This document shows positions 31,978-44,400 of a DNA stretch of 64,000 nucleotides, in pieces. A program made the translations under genes and the position numbers. Source of the DNA: Euglena gracilis. Its lineage: Eukaryota; Euglenida; Euglenophyceae; Euglenales. The DNA is taken from assembly GCA_039621445.1 (NCBI GenBank), contig CP154954.1:72051082-72115081 (forward strand), in the 5' to 3' direction. A model generated the notes under the pieces. That model made no database searches. It was not told the DNA's origin and was given only the letters and a program-made list of their open reading frames with translations. Position 1 is the stretch's first letter. Each line of letters starts with the position of its first letter.

Positions 31978-32510
31978 CCCCTCCCCCTCTCTCCCCACGG
32001 GGAAAACCCCAGCGTGAAGGGACAGAGAATTTTGGGGCGGGCCTTCAAATGCCCAAACACTGTGTTTCCAGTTGTTTTTTCAACGTCATTGACAAAAACA
32101 TGGGAAAACATGTTTTTTTCAGAAAAATGGCAGGAAAGAAAAGTTTGGTTTGAGGGGGTGGACCCGGCTAGGGTAGGGGGGTTCGAACCATAGACACTTA
32201 GTGACCCGGGGGGGGGGGGGGCACTCTGGGCCCAAACCCACCTTCCCGCTTTTTCCGAAAACACTCTGACCCCGACCCGGGGGGGGGGGGGGGCCATTGC
32301 CCACAAATGTGTCAGTTTTGGGGTCGTCCAAACCACGGATCCACTTAAAATCTGTGTGACCCCACCCCTAGGGTGGTTTTCAAGAGTGGGCAGGCGGGTT
32401 GGGACCACTAACCCCCCCCCCCGGGGTGGGATGCGCAGTGTCTTCTCAGGGGTTTCAACCGGTTTTGGATGGGTTTTGGTGGATGGGTGGGTGGGTTGGG
32501 AGGCTTTCTT

Positions 32511-32958
32511 CAGGGGGGGGGGATAATTGATATCGGAGGCCTTCGGAAAAATTGATATCAGGAATATACACATTTCTGCTTGAGGGGACTTAGAAATTTT
32601 TCAGTTGTGAGGTTCAGAACACCGCAACACCCACGTCGATGCAGGCAAGCACAAATCAACACGCTTGAAGTTCTATGCACAGATAGGACGCACTCAATCC
32701 TGTGAACAGTGGTGCACCTGTGAGAAAAATTGGAGCACCTGTGAGAAAAATTGGTAAGCTGGGGGGGGGGAACAAAACACAATAGCACACCTGTTGATCC
32801 ATTTGAAGAATGGTGAACTCATCTTCCATCTTCGGTGGTGGGAAAAATTCTGCGAAAAAAATGCAAAAAAAAAATTGCGGAAAAACTGCGGAAATTGCGG
32901 AAAAATTGCGGGAAATTGCGGAAATTGCGGAAAAATTGCTGATATCAATTCCCCCCTG
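32511..32958. mobile_element. Family I hAT-like element, 8-bp TSD
   Basis: Begins CAGGGGGGGGGATAATTGAT and ends GATATCAATTCCCCCCTG. CTTTCTTC (32504-32511 and 32959-32966) flanks it, overlapping the first C. GCGGAAATTGCGG blocks lie inside the right end. Confidence 0.82.
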
Positions 32959-33139
32959 CTTTCTTCATTCTGGTTCTGAATTCATCGTAAATTGGAGGGT
33001 TTCTGTACTTGGAAAGGTTATTCAGCGACCGTCGTTCTGTGATTTTTTTTTGGCAGCATTCGCCACATTTCACTGTCCTGCAACAACAGGTGGACAACAA
33101 CCATTCCGAACTCCAGCCTTCAAGGCCCAGGGTTCTGAG

Positions 33140-33682
33140 CAGGGTTTTTTTTTAAAGCCGGGCCGGGGGACCCACCCACGTTTCCCGGAGAATGGCCAAA
33201 AATCGCAAAATGCTAAAAATAGCACCTTTTTCAAAAAAATTTGGTGCCTTCGGCACCAAATAGTGTATCTCCCCCCCCCCCGGGGTCCAAGCATACAATT
33301 GCTTACCGACCCCCGGGGGGGGGAGGGGGGGGTCACTCCACTTTTTTAAAAACCAGTCAGTCACTTTTTTTTGGGAAGCCAGTCAGTCACTACCCCCCCC
33401 CCGGGGGGGGGGGGGTCGGCCACTCAGAAAAACGGCCACTTTCCAGTCACTTTAGGCCATTTTAGGCCAAAAAAATTTTTCCGGCGCCTTCGGCGCCGGG
33501 GTCACTCAAGCCACTTTTGCCCACTCCTGGCCGACGCCCCCCCCCCGGGGGGGGGGGGGGGCCTGGGGCCAAAACCAGACAGGCACTCGGAAAAAACCAG
33601 TCCCCCCCCCCCCCCGGGGGGGGGGGGGGTGGGACAGTGCTTAAGCAATTGTCTGGGTCCAAGACTAAAAAAAAAACCCCTG
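33140..33682. mobile_element. Family B hAT-like element, exact 8-bp TSD, carrying a nested element
   Basis: Starts CAGGG followed by a T-run and AAAGCC; ends GACTAAAAAAAAAACCCCTG. Flanked by GTTCTGAG on both sides. Interrupted by family A at 33292-33655. Confidence 0.92.
33292..33655. mobile_element. Family A hAT-like element nested in family B, exact 8-bp TSD
   Basis: Ends CATACAATTGCTTACCGACC and AGTGCTTAAGCAATTGTCTG, flanked by GGTCCAAG on both sides. Removing it with one duplication restores the family B right arm. Confidence 0.93.
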
Positions 33683-34572
33683 GTTCTGAGTATCAAATAC
33701 CCTTGGAGGTCTTGAGATTCTAGGGGGTTCACCCAAAAAAAATAGCGAAACCAGGAGAGGGCAGCTCGAAAATGGGTTGGGCATGAGGTGCTGGGCAAGC
33801 TGTCAGCGGGTGTCGGTGCTTCCAAAGCACGCTGACAAGGTTTGGTCCACGTCCACGAAACTGGGCGGCAGCAGTCGACTGACCGAAGGGAGCAGTGGGT
33901 GGCGGAACTTAGGCCAAAAATCCAACAATTTCAAAAAATAGCAAAGGGGATGCTTCAACACTGTGTCACTGTGGGACAAGAATCCAGAAATTCTGTTGGG
34001 GAGAACACACTCTCTGGGGCAAAACACAGCTATCAACTGAAACATGGACAAAAGCAATGTATGCACCGCAATGGGCGCATGGTGTATGCGGTGCCGCACA
34101 CGGTGCAGAAGATGTGGTGATTGTGGTGTGGAAGTGTTGCCAAAGGTGCGTTCAAAATGGTTGGTGGACCTGGAACACTACGCACCGCTGCCAAAAAGTG
34201 ATTTTGCTGTGTCATTTCCGTTCAAGCGTTGAAGGACTCTTGAGGCAAGAGCTGCCACACAATCAGTCCGTTTTGCGATTGGCGTTTGGCCACGACCGTG
34301 CCTGTTGGCCCTGTCGATGCAGCAAGCTGCAATGGGACGGGTTGCGGGCCGCGGTACCAGTGCGAGGGGAGGCGGCGGCCCCGGGACCCCTGACACAGGC
34401 AAGGCCGATGCCAGGGTGCAGGCAGAGGCCACCCGGTCAGCAGAGGTCGTGTCGCCCACAGTTCCCACATCCCCCCACAAGAAGGAAGCCGAGCCGTTGT
34501 GCTATTTTCCTACCCTTGCCACGGTGGCCAAGTTTTTGGGGTTGTCAGGAACCTTCAAAGAGGGGGGTGGGG

Positions 34573-34780
34573 CAGGGCTGTACAGGAAGGCCTGGTGGGG
34601 GGGGGTCGACCCCCCCCACCCACCATCGCACCCACTCAAAGAAAATTCCTTCGGTGCCGAAGGAAAATTTTGACTTTAGAAATTGGCACCCCTGGAAATA
34701 TGGGAAGGCCTGGGGGACCCCGGGGGTGTCGACCCCCCCACCCCCCCCCATGGGGTTGCGGAGATTCCCGCACAGCCCTG
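34573..34780. mobile_element. Family F hAT-like element, exact 8-bp TSD
   Basis: Ends CAGGGCTGTACAGGAAGGCC and GATTCCCGCACAGCCCTG, flanked by GGGTGGGG. The interior hairpin is CCTTCGGTGCCGAAGG. Diverged relatives at 3775-4155, 44728-44930 and 45650-45920. Confidence 0.88.
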
Positions 34781-37700
34781 GGGTGGGGGATTCAGACCCC
34801 CTCCCAACAACGGGGGGGGGGGGGGGGCGGGATCCCCCTGCCACCCACCTAAATACAGACGGGCTTCCCATACGTCGCTGCCCCCCCTCGGGGGGGGGGG
34901 GGGGGTCCTCCAAGTTAAAAAGAATCCTATCTGGAAACCACGAAGTTGCCACAATGTCCACCCTCAGCCCAGCTCCACCACTGAATAATGACTGGTTTTT
35001 GTCAAACACATGGAAACCATAAAATTTTCAACAATCATGCCTTGCGGAAAACTGAAAAAATCTGCGGAGCACAGCTTCATCCTGGGAAGAAAAATATGTG
35101 TGGGAATAAAACCGTGTGCACCCCCCTGTGGAATGGATTTGCCCATCTCAGAAAACAAATAGAACCCCTGGTAAGTGGCAACTGCAGGCAAAAGCATGAT
35201 GTACAAATCAGTGAACAGGGCAGGCGGCGACTTGGCTGAAAAACCAAAATGATGCAAAACACGTCACACCTCAAAATGAGTGGGGTGATTATTTTGATAA
35301 AATTTATGAAATATTGTCAAAGGTGAGGTTTTTTGCTGAATGAAATGAAACCAAATAAAGAGGAGCACTGTATCAGGGAATTTCTCAAGGACCCCAGAAA
35401 GGGGGGGGTCCAGCCCGCCGGCTGGAAAAAGGTACTGGCAGGATGGGAGGTCCATGGGGGGTGGGTCCAACCCGTCTGCCAGGGTGGACCCGGCTGCAAC
35501 CCGAAACGAGGCAAAACAACGGTCAAATCCAGCTTGGATGCATTCTTTCAACCAAACACCAAAAATCACACACATCAAAGAGTGCCATTTTTGGCCATTG
35601 TGGCCCCTTTTTTGTGACCCCCTCTCCGCCCGGCTTTGCCAGGCTGCATAAACTTCATTACCGCTCGAACCCTCGGGGGGGGGGGGGGGGGAGCTGGGAG
35701 GGGGTGGCTGGCTTGAACCTCCCCAGGGGGGCAGGGTGGGGTGCATCGTACGTTTCGGTACGCGCCCACACCATAGATTCACTGAGTGACCCAGGGGGAG
35801 GGGGGTACTTTTCCCTGAGCCCAAACCCACTCACCCACCCACTTTATTTTTTTTTGGAACCCATCCACCCATCCACGACCCCACCCCTGGGGTCAATGTA
35901 AGCACAAGGTGGGGGAGGGGGAAGGGTTGGACCGGTGGGGGGACACCCTCCCCCACCTAGACAGTGGTGTGGTCCGGGCGACCGATTTTCGGCCCGGGGC
36001 AAAACAAAATGCCGGGCCAAAAAATTTTGACCTCAAAACCGCCAAGAGTGCCATTTTGGCACTTATTGGACAAAAATTGGCCCAAAATGCAAAGAAATTG
36101 GCTCAAAGCGCAGGAAGGAAAACTTTGGGGTCCGGACCCCCCCCCCACCTAAAACCCTCCTTATATCGAACCCTGGGTCAACCACCCACCCACTAACCCC
36201 ACCCACCCAAAAACCAGTCAAAATCGGCCGAAAATCCTTGAAAATCTTTCCGGCCCAGCCTTTGGGCGGGCCAAAAATCTGACCCATGGTGCACCCCACC
36301 CACCCAGCAGCCTCAACCCACCCATTCTCGAAAGACCCCCCATTGGGGTGGGGTCACACAGAGTTCAAATGAATCCATGATCCACCTAATGCGCAATTGT
36401 TTTTTGCCGAACTGGTGCCAGCCAGGCAGAAAAAGAATGGCTTGACAGCGCCACAGACACACGCATCGACAAATGTGAGTTGGGGAGTTGCAGTCAACAG
36501 GTGGTCAGGAGGACTCCGCGAACGGGGAACCCTGCCTCCGCCGGGCATGCAGACGGCAAGTGTTTCGACACACACTCCATGGGAGGTTCAGGTGTTTCTG
36601 CTCAACTCAGGGGTCTTGGAATGCCAATGGGTGCCCGCCCAACGAACTCAGCAACCCAGCAAGCATTCTCCGGGATGGGACTGGCCAGAGCGCACGTTTG
36701 AGGGAAAAGTTTAGCCGGGTTTGGGTTTGCCCGGGATGCTGACCCTGGCAAACCTGATGCATTTGGACTAAAATTGAACAAACGCAAACAATCAGTGGCT
36801 TCCCTTTTGTGAGCAGCCCGAAACGTTGTTCATTGAGGACTGGGCTGCAAAAACTGAAATTGGACAACCACCTCCCAAAAAAAAAACAGCCTGCCAAACA
36901 ATTAAAAAAAAAGCATCAGGCAACGCCGAAAAACGCCCTGAAAAGCCTCAAAAAAAACCATTTTCAGCAGACGCAGCAAAAGGGGCAGGCCAGCTCCAGC
37001 CAATCTATTGCTTCAGGGTTCGCAGTACCCCTGGGGGGGGGGGGCTGGACTGCAGCTAGTCCAAATCTGGCCAGCGGAAATCCTAGCGTGTGCTAGCAAG
37101 GCCAGCAAGTGGAAAATGTTTTCCCGGCGACCGGCGTGAAATGCCGAAAATTTTTTTGGACCCATTCCAAATTTTGGACTGACCAAAAATGTCCGTTTTT
37201 GGCCATTTTGGGAAATTTTTAGGAACAGAATCGGCCAAAAATGCATTGAAAACCACACCTCGGCCCACAGCGCCGGAGGAAAAAAATTTCCAGTCGGGGG
37301 ACCCCAGCCCCCCCCCCCAGGAGTCTAGCTGGCCCATTTTTTCCGGCAAAATGAGGACCCCCCCGGGGTCCTCAAGCAATGAGCTCCAGCAGCTCCCCCC
37401 CCCCCCAGTGGGGGTGCTGGGGTGCTGTTGCTGCTGGGCTGGGCCGAAATAACTCGTTTCATTTGCAGTGCATCATTTGATTCTCATGGAAATGTATATT
37501 TTCCTCCTGAAAAAATGAATTCCTAACAATGTTTTCTGACAGTTATGTCACGCTATTAAAAACCTACATACAGACAAAAATTGATGGTGTCCATGATTTG
37601 GCAAAGGAGGTAAAAAGACCAACGCTCATACCAGTTGGGCATCATTATTTTAAACGCATAAAAAAAAAACCTTAACATAAATCGTCCTGAAAAAAATGTT

Positions 37701-38078
37701 CGAATTTATAGCAAGGATAAAATTGCAAAATCTCGGCAAAAAAAACAGGCCAACTCCAGGAAAGAAATTTTTCTGGCATTGGTGGAACATTTTCAATTTA
37801 CCAAAACTCGAAAAAAAATGGGTGTTTTCTTTTTTTGGACCCCGTTTGAGGACTTCCCTTGGAAAATAATGCCTTGAAAAACCTTAAAAATCTTGAGAAA
37901 TTTTTGAAAAAGAAAACCTGAAAAAGCCTGAACAAATGCCTTAAAAATCTTAATTTTTTTTTGAATATTGTGCCAAAATAATAATGCTTGATACCAATCC
38001 AGCAGCAGTGGAAGGATTGGCGCACAGGGTGGGGAAAAGCTTAGCCTCAAAAAACAAACAATGGAGTGCCTGGGTTTT

Positions 38079-38258
38079 CTATTGTGTCTGCTGCACAGCA
38101 GCTGCATCATCCGGCTTCTTCTGCGGCGCCGCGGTTGCACCTTCCTGCGGCTTCTGCTGCGCTGCGGGTGCATCATCCTGTGTCTTCTTCGGACTTGCGT
38201 CGTCCTCAACCTTCCACTCCGCATCAGGCTTCTTTTCGTTGTGCCGTGGGGTGCTTGC
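38079..38258 (-). CDS. Candidate alternative last exon of TRAP1 (DAEW, Gln/Ala/Pro-rich)
   Basis: Acceptor GCCGCAG, open frame to a TAG at 38079. Encodes KKPDAEWKVEDDASPKKTQD, then two imperfect repeats of an AAQQKPQEG/AAPQKKPDD type and AAAVQQTQ. It enters in phase 0, so it can follow the exon at 45298-45392 but not the one ending at 41294. The AEW-plus-acid motif resembles both TRAP1 tail exons. It could instead end an unrelated gene. Confidence 0.4.
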   Translation of the reverse strand, partial: ASTPRHNEKKPDAEWKVEDDASPKKTQDDAPAAQQKPQEGATAAPQKKPDDAAAVQQTQ

Positions 38259-38733
38259 CTGCGGCGGGCACACCCCCGGGGAGGTCAGTGTTGGTCCCAG
38301 GTGTTTCCGGTCCAGGCAGGTTTCTGAGTTTCAGACTCCTGCGGGGGGGGGGGGGCATTATCGGCCCCAGCAAGTTTGGTGAGCCAAAGCGCTAAACCCT
38401 CCCCTAAATAATACCCCCCCTCAGGCCAGGACTTCGGGCGAAAAAATTATACCCCCCCAGTTTCGGGCCAAAGGCTCGGATTTTGACCTGAAAATGTAGA
38501 TAAAAATCACAATTTTTGACAGAAATTACGAAAAAAAATCGATTTTTCTGGATCATCTGACCTCCAAAAAAAAGGTAAATTTCATAAGAAAGAACAAAAA
38601 ATGACCCCAAAGGGGGTTTTGGCACTATTTTGGGTCCCACAAGACTTCGAAAAAATTTCGAAAACTTTGGGAAAATAATACCCCCCCCCTTGGGCCGGGA
38701 CTTTGGACGAAAAAATATTACCCTGGGGGGTAT

Positions 38734-39008
38734 TACCCCCCTCCCCTAGTCGTATGACCGGGTTCCTGCAACCTGTGACCGGGGGGGGGGGGGTGGTCAT
38801 AACACCCCCATAACCTGCAACCTGTGACCGGGGGGTGGTCGTAAATGAGGTGGCGGTCATAGGTAAAGTGGTGTTAAATTTTTCGCAACCTGTGAACCTG
38901 CAACCTGTGACCAGGGGGGGTGGTCATAACACCCCCATGACCTGCAACCTGTGACCGGGGGGTGGTCGTAAATGAGGGGTGGTCGTACGACTAGGGGGGG
39001 GGGGGGTA
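38734..39008. mobile_element. Family J element, TA-flanked
   Basis: Inverted CCCCTAGTCGTATGACC / GGTCGTACGACTAGGGG ends with TA on each side, same orientation and interior as 20620-20880. Confidence 0.85.
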
Positions 39009-39011
39009 ATT

Positions 39012-39052
39012 GGGGGGGGGGGGGGGGGGGGGGGGGGTGGGGTGGGGGGGGT

Positions 39053-39085
<33 letters not shown>
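39012..39085. repeat. Poly-G tract (about 75 bp)
   Basis: Almost pure G with five isolated T. Strong G-quadruplex potential, and a likely source of length error in assembly. Confidence 0.93.
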
Positions 39086-40495
39086 GGCGGTAAAAAGGGT
39101 AATGGTTAGGGATAATTGGTGGGGGGTGGGTTACCCCAACCAGGTCAAAAACACCTCTTGGGCAGCCAACAATGCACTCCGCATGTAGTTGGCTTGTTCC
39201 TTTGCGCAATTGGTCAATGTAACTCATGACCAATGAATGTCCCCCGAGCGGACTGGCTAGATTGTCACTTAGTTAGCTTGGCGGGGGGGGGGGGGGGGGG
39301 TACATCATTGCTCACGGACCAACAAATTTTTTTGAAGTGTTCACGGCTCGGTCTGACCTGATCCCAACTGTGCCAAGCTGGAAGATTCCAAAAGCGCATG
39401 CTTGGTGTTCGTGCGCCGTATGCCATGGACACCTTAACCGGGACCATGGATTCATTTAACACATTTGTGACCCCTCCTCCCCCGGAGGTGGGTGGTTTTC
39501 GAGAGGGGGTGGGTGGGTTGGAGGCTTGGGACTCCCCCGGGGTAGGGTGCGCTATGGGTCAGGTTTCTGACGGGCTGAAGGCCAGGCCGGAAACAGTTTT
39601 TCAGCGTTTTTGGCCGATTTTGGACGGATTTTGGGTGGGTGGGTGGGTGGGTGGTTTTTGTACTGCTGCAAAAGGTAACAAGCTAGACGGTCCAAACACC
39701 TTCGCAAGCTTTCGGTTCGGTTCACGCAAATGCGCACACAGACCATTTGCGCAGTTGCGAAGGATTTGTGCAATTGCAAATCTGGTCCATTCAAATGATG
39801 GATTTGCTGCAACTAGGTCGCCTTCTGGGCCCAAGTTTGGGCAGCAAATGGTTCATTTGCATAATTGCGCAAACAGTCCAAAATTGATTTTCTTTTTTGA
39901 AGCCTTGACAATGGGGACTTCTGAGACAAGAGGAGAGTGGTACCATACTCCCGGAGGAGTGGGACCCGATTTGGGGGGGGGGGTGAATTGGGTTTCCAAA
40001 AAAGTTCGGCACTTAAAAAAACCAGACAAAAACCCCCACCCATTTGACCCCCCTTGGACCCACCCACCCTATCCCTCCACCCCTGGGGTCCAAACTCTGA
40101 AAAATCCTTGCGGAGATTTTTTAATCAACAATTACATTGTACAGGGTTTCCCACAAATTCGTGCCAAAGACCCTCAATTCTGATTCGTGATTATTCGTGA
40201 TTATTCGTGGCACGAATTTGTGGGAAACCCTGAATACATCCATTTGCAGGTAATGCACTGTGTCTCATCTTTCGACAAACAGACAAACAGACAGGGGTGA
40301 AAAAAAAGAACACTGACAATTGTTTTCAAATAAGACCTAAAATTGTCGTTCAATTTGATGGCCCATAAAAAGCATAAAGGGCCATAAAATGGTTTATCAC
40401 AAGCTCAACTGCCAAATCGTTCATTTGCGCAATTGCGCCCATGGACCATTCGGGGAATGCAGCGATATTCGTGGGGAGGGGATCCAGACCACAAG

Positions 40496-41016
40496 CAGGG
40501 GATTTCTTAAGGACCCGGGGGGGGTCCAGCCTCCGGCTGGCAAAAAGGCGGCTGGCTGGAAATGAGCTGCTGGCTGGACCCCCCCCCCCCGGGGGGATAG
40601 GGGGGGGAGGGTCCCCCCCCCCCCAATCCCTATCCTGGGGCTGGGGGCAGGGCTGGGGGCAGGGCTGGGCTGGGTCAATGAAAAACAAAATTTTCTAAAA
40701 CATTTTTGCCTTCTTGACATTTTGATGGATGCTGCGGGGCTGTGATGGAGGAAGCTGTGATGAGAAAAAATAGCAAGGATAGGTGAGCTGGGCAGCCCAG
40801 TTGGCTGGCCAGCCTGCGGCTGGCTGGCCCGGCCTCCGGCCGGGCTGGACCCGACTTTATTTCACTCAACCCCCCCTGGGGGGGCTTCCGGCCCAGATTT
40901 GGGCTGCTGGCTGGATTTGAGCTGCTGGCTGGCTGGACACCCCCCTTAGTTGCACTAAGCTGGCTGGACACCCCCCCCCGGGGGATGGGGTACCCTCCGG
41001 CTTAAGAAATCCCCTG
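40496..41016. mobile_element. Family D hAT-like element, full length, exact 8-bp TSD
   Basis: 521 bp, ends CAGGGGATTTCTTAAGG and CTTAAGAAATCCCCTG, flanked by ACCACAAG on both sides. Best reference copy of the family. Confidence 0.93.
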
Positions 41017-41293
41017 ACCACAAGAATACAGGAGAAGGAATACCACAATTTCCATACCAAAACAAAAAATCAAATGCCAAAAAAAATTGGCCCTTCCCTG
41101 GGAAATGGTGAAGATCACACATAGAGGGCTGACATGTCACCAGCAGTTCGAAATCCTTGACCCAAATCCGAAAAACAAAAAATTGAAATTTGCGCAATTG
41201 AACAATGGAGTACAATAAAAAACTTACATGAGAGATCGGCCACCTGAATACCCCCTTCTCTGCCTGCCAATGGCCCCTACCCTGGGGGACATC

Positions 41294-41418
41294 TCAAAAT
41301 AAAGCCTGCCCCGTGTCTTCCATGGCAGCGTCGTCATCGGGGGTCCACTCCGCAGCAGTTTCTGCATTCTGCTCCTTCAGCCTCGACGCGGCTCCGGGGA
41401 ACAAATCTTCGGCAGTGC
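41294..41418 (-). CDS. TRAP1: TRAP1 terminal exon with AAEW and acidic end
   Basis: Acceptor CAGCAG gives two bases that complete Gly with the previous exon. Encodes TAEDLFPGAASRLKEQNAET, then AAEWTPDDDAAMEDTGQALF and a TGA stop. No GT donor precedes the stop, so this looks like a last exon. Confidence 0.6.
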
Positions 41419-44400
41419 CTGCTGGGCTGCCCATTGCAGTGGAGGAAAACTTTCCAGGGAACATCAGAGAGCACCAGGGAAAAAAAAAGTCGAAATCAGG
41501 GGTTTTTTTTAAAAGACCAGGGGGAAGGGGGGTCCCACCCACCCACCCCCCTGGGGGGGCGGGGGGGGGTCCCAGGGACCCACAAAAAAATGGCCGAAAA
41601 AATCGCGAAAAATGCTAAAAATAGCACCTTTTCAAAAAATTTCGGTGCCGAAAAGTATATCCACCCCCCCCCCTCCGTGGGGACCCCCCAGGGGGGGGGG
41701 GCTCTTCCGGACCCACCCACCCTCCCCGGGGGTCCACGACTAAAAAAAAAAACCCCTGGTTGAAATCCAGCTGCGGTGCGCAATTAAGGCCGGTCACGTC
41801 GGGGAAATCATGTGGCCAGCCAGTCCCACAAATTCGACAATGTGGGACCCTGGCCATACGGGCCATATTTCCACCGCCACAAGAACTTTGTTTTTAACGG
41901 ATTGGGCCACATGGGCCATAATTTCATTTCTCCACACTTTGTGGCCAGGTTCATTTTGAAAATGGAAATCCGGAATATCACCCCAGCGATTGGAGATGCT
42001 GAGTTTCGCGTGCAAAGCAAACCTATATGTGTCGGTTTGAGTCAAATGAGGGTCAATTTTAGCCTGGGTAAGGCCCAGCGACTGGCCACACCGCCCCTCG
42101 CCAAACTGACTCAGCTCCGATGGTGAAAAAAAAATGTTATATGGGAGATGGGAACTGCATTTTTTGTCCAGGTGTGCCCATGTGGCTAACCACACCACCA
42201 TATGCGCCACACCCTAAATGAAAAAAGGAGGTTGCTTATTTTTTGAGGAAGAAGGTTATGTACGACTGGCATACAAAAAAGAGTTTGGTTATTACTTCAG
42301 GAGCTGGCAGCCCCTGCCGCCGGTTCCTGACCGGGCACCGACCGGGTCGGACGGGCCGCCCAGTCCGAGGCCGAAATCCGCGTTGAGCGGCGCGGTGTTC
42401 TTCCGCATGGTCTCCTCCAGCAGGCGGTCCATGTCCGCCTCATACATCCCTGGTCGGCCATCGCCCGGCTGCGCGGGCAATTTGGGCCGGCCGTTTGGGG
42501 GGGGGGCGGCGGTCCTCCCGGTCCAACTTCCAATCCCTGGCCAGCCCTTTTCGAAATCCTCCTCCCACAATTTGTCTTTCTTTTTGCTACCCTCCTTTCC
42601 CTTTTTCACCCGACACTCTCAGCCCCCCATTTTGCAGCTTCCTCCTCACTCCCCTTCTGCTTCCTCCTACACTTTTGAACAAATTTTGGATTCCAGACAT
42701 CCCACAATCTCCAGTCCCCACCCCCCCACTCCCCCACCTCACAAAAAATCCGTTTAGCACCGTTTCAAAATTCTGAAAAATAACCCCCCCCTCCCTGCCC
42801 CCCCCAATCTCATACCCTGGCCCGTCGGCTCCCCTGTAAATCCCCCAATTCTATCCTCCTCACTCCCTCTTCCAGCGCACTCCCCTACCCTCCCATCCCT
42901 GCACGGCCATATTTTCCCGCCCCAAGCACTTTTTTTCATCTCTCCACTTTGTGGCCTCCAAAAATTATCCGGTATCCTTTTGGGAGATCATTTTGCCCCT
43001 TTTGCGGAGGGAAGGGCTGGGGGGGGGGGGCTCCGGGCAGGCACCTATAGTCAAGCCCAAAAATTTCCTCATTTTAGGCCAATTTAAGGCCATTTTAAGG
43101 CATAGGTGGGGGTTCTGAAATCATATTTTTCGTTGTTTTTGTCCCGAAAACTGTATCATAACTTGTGCAAACCTTCTCTTATTCAGTTATAACAAAAATA
43201 CATCCAAAAAGCATGTAAAATTCATGAACACTGGATCAAAACCATGGGAAGCTCAACAAATCTTAACTCATTCCCATAGAGGAATTCTGAACAGCAAGAA
43301 TTTGCGGCAATGAAAATTTTTCAGAAAAAAAATTTGATTGTTTGGTTGAACAAATATTAAAAGTTTTATTTGCACTTCCACTACAGTACCAAATTTTATT
43401 TGCACTACCACTGCAGTACCAGAAGGGCTCAGCTTTTTGTATTTTGGGGAAACTTAATACTGAAAAAGAAAAACCCTCTGAACAAGTTATAAATAGGAGA
43501 GAATAATACACTAACCACACCCAAACACCATAATATATATATCGTTTGATAGAGCCAATTGAATAAAAAAATGCTTCTATAAATAATAAAAATATATTAT
43601 TATCTTTTATAAAAAAAAATCATAATATCAAATCATAGTATCATTATAGTTAGAACCATTATAAAAAATTTGTTGTACATCATTCATTTCTTTATGATGA
43701 TAAATATTTAAAGAATAATTATCAAGATCCAAAATATAAACAAAAAATAAATCTCCCAAAAACAATAAAAAGTGAAATATGTGAACCTAATCCTGTACCT
43801 ATATACCAATAAAATATTTCACATTCTATCATATTTTATTTTTATCATATTCAATTTTATCATATTCATATATTTTATCATACTCAATTTTATTAATGAT
43901 ATGATTTAAAGTGGTCAAAATAGTTATTATCACAAGAAAAATGTTCCATGTTGGTCATGCAGAGAGCAAACGAAAAGGAGAAAAGTGGAAAAGGAAGCTG
44001 AAAAAACATTTGATGTAAAATGTGAAAATTTTCTAAAAAAAAATTTTGGTGATTTTTTTTTGACGTATGTGATACATTAAAGATTTTTTGGTGATAATAT
44101 GTGATACATTATTTCAGGACGTGATTACATGTGATAAGTAAAAAAAAACGTTGGGGATACGCACTAAAGGGAGGTCTGCACCGCCCCTCGCCAAACTGAA
44201 TCAGCTACGGTGGTAAAAAAAAAATGTTATATGGGAGATGGGAACTGCACTTTGTCCGGTGTGCCCAGTGGCTAAACCACACCATATGCGCCACACCTTA
44301 AATGAAAAAAGGAGGTTGCGGAGGTTTGGGAAAAACGGTTAGTATTTTTTTTTTTTTTTTTTTTCATTATTTGTGAAACAGACTTTGTTCCGCACCGAAA

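Larger units (their letters stand above)
30147..38078. other. Spacer between L2HGDH and TRAP1: no gene recognised, dense element cluster
   Basis: Most of it is accounted for by families A-F and their fragments. Unique-looking parts (33700-34560, 34930-35640, 36360-37010, 37430-38060) contain no frame I can assign. Confidence 0.6.

Noticed and set aside
34057-35022. 321-codon plus-strand open frame
   Set aside because: The right part is the family F element and C/G runs; the left part matches nothing and shares its openness with other frames.
39398-40183. 261-codon plus-strand open frame
   Set aside because: Low-complexity Gly/Pro stretches over GGGT repeats and a palindrome region; no domain.
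41794-42210. 138-codon minus frame between TRAP1 tail exons
   Set aside because: Not phase-compatible with the neighbours, no family match, and it overlaps the 147-bp direct repeat.
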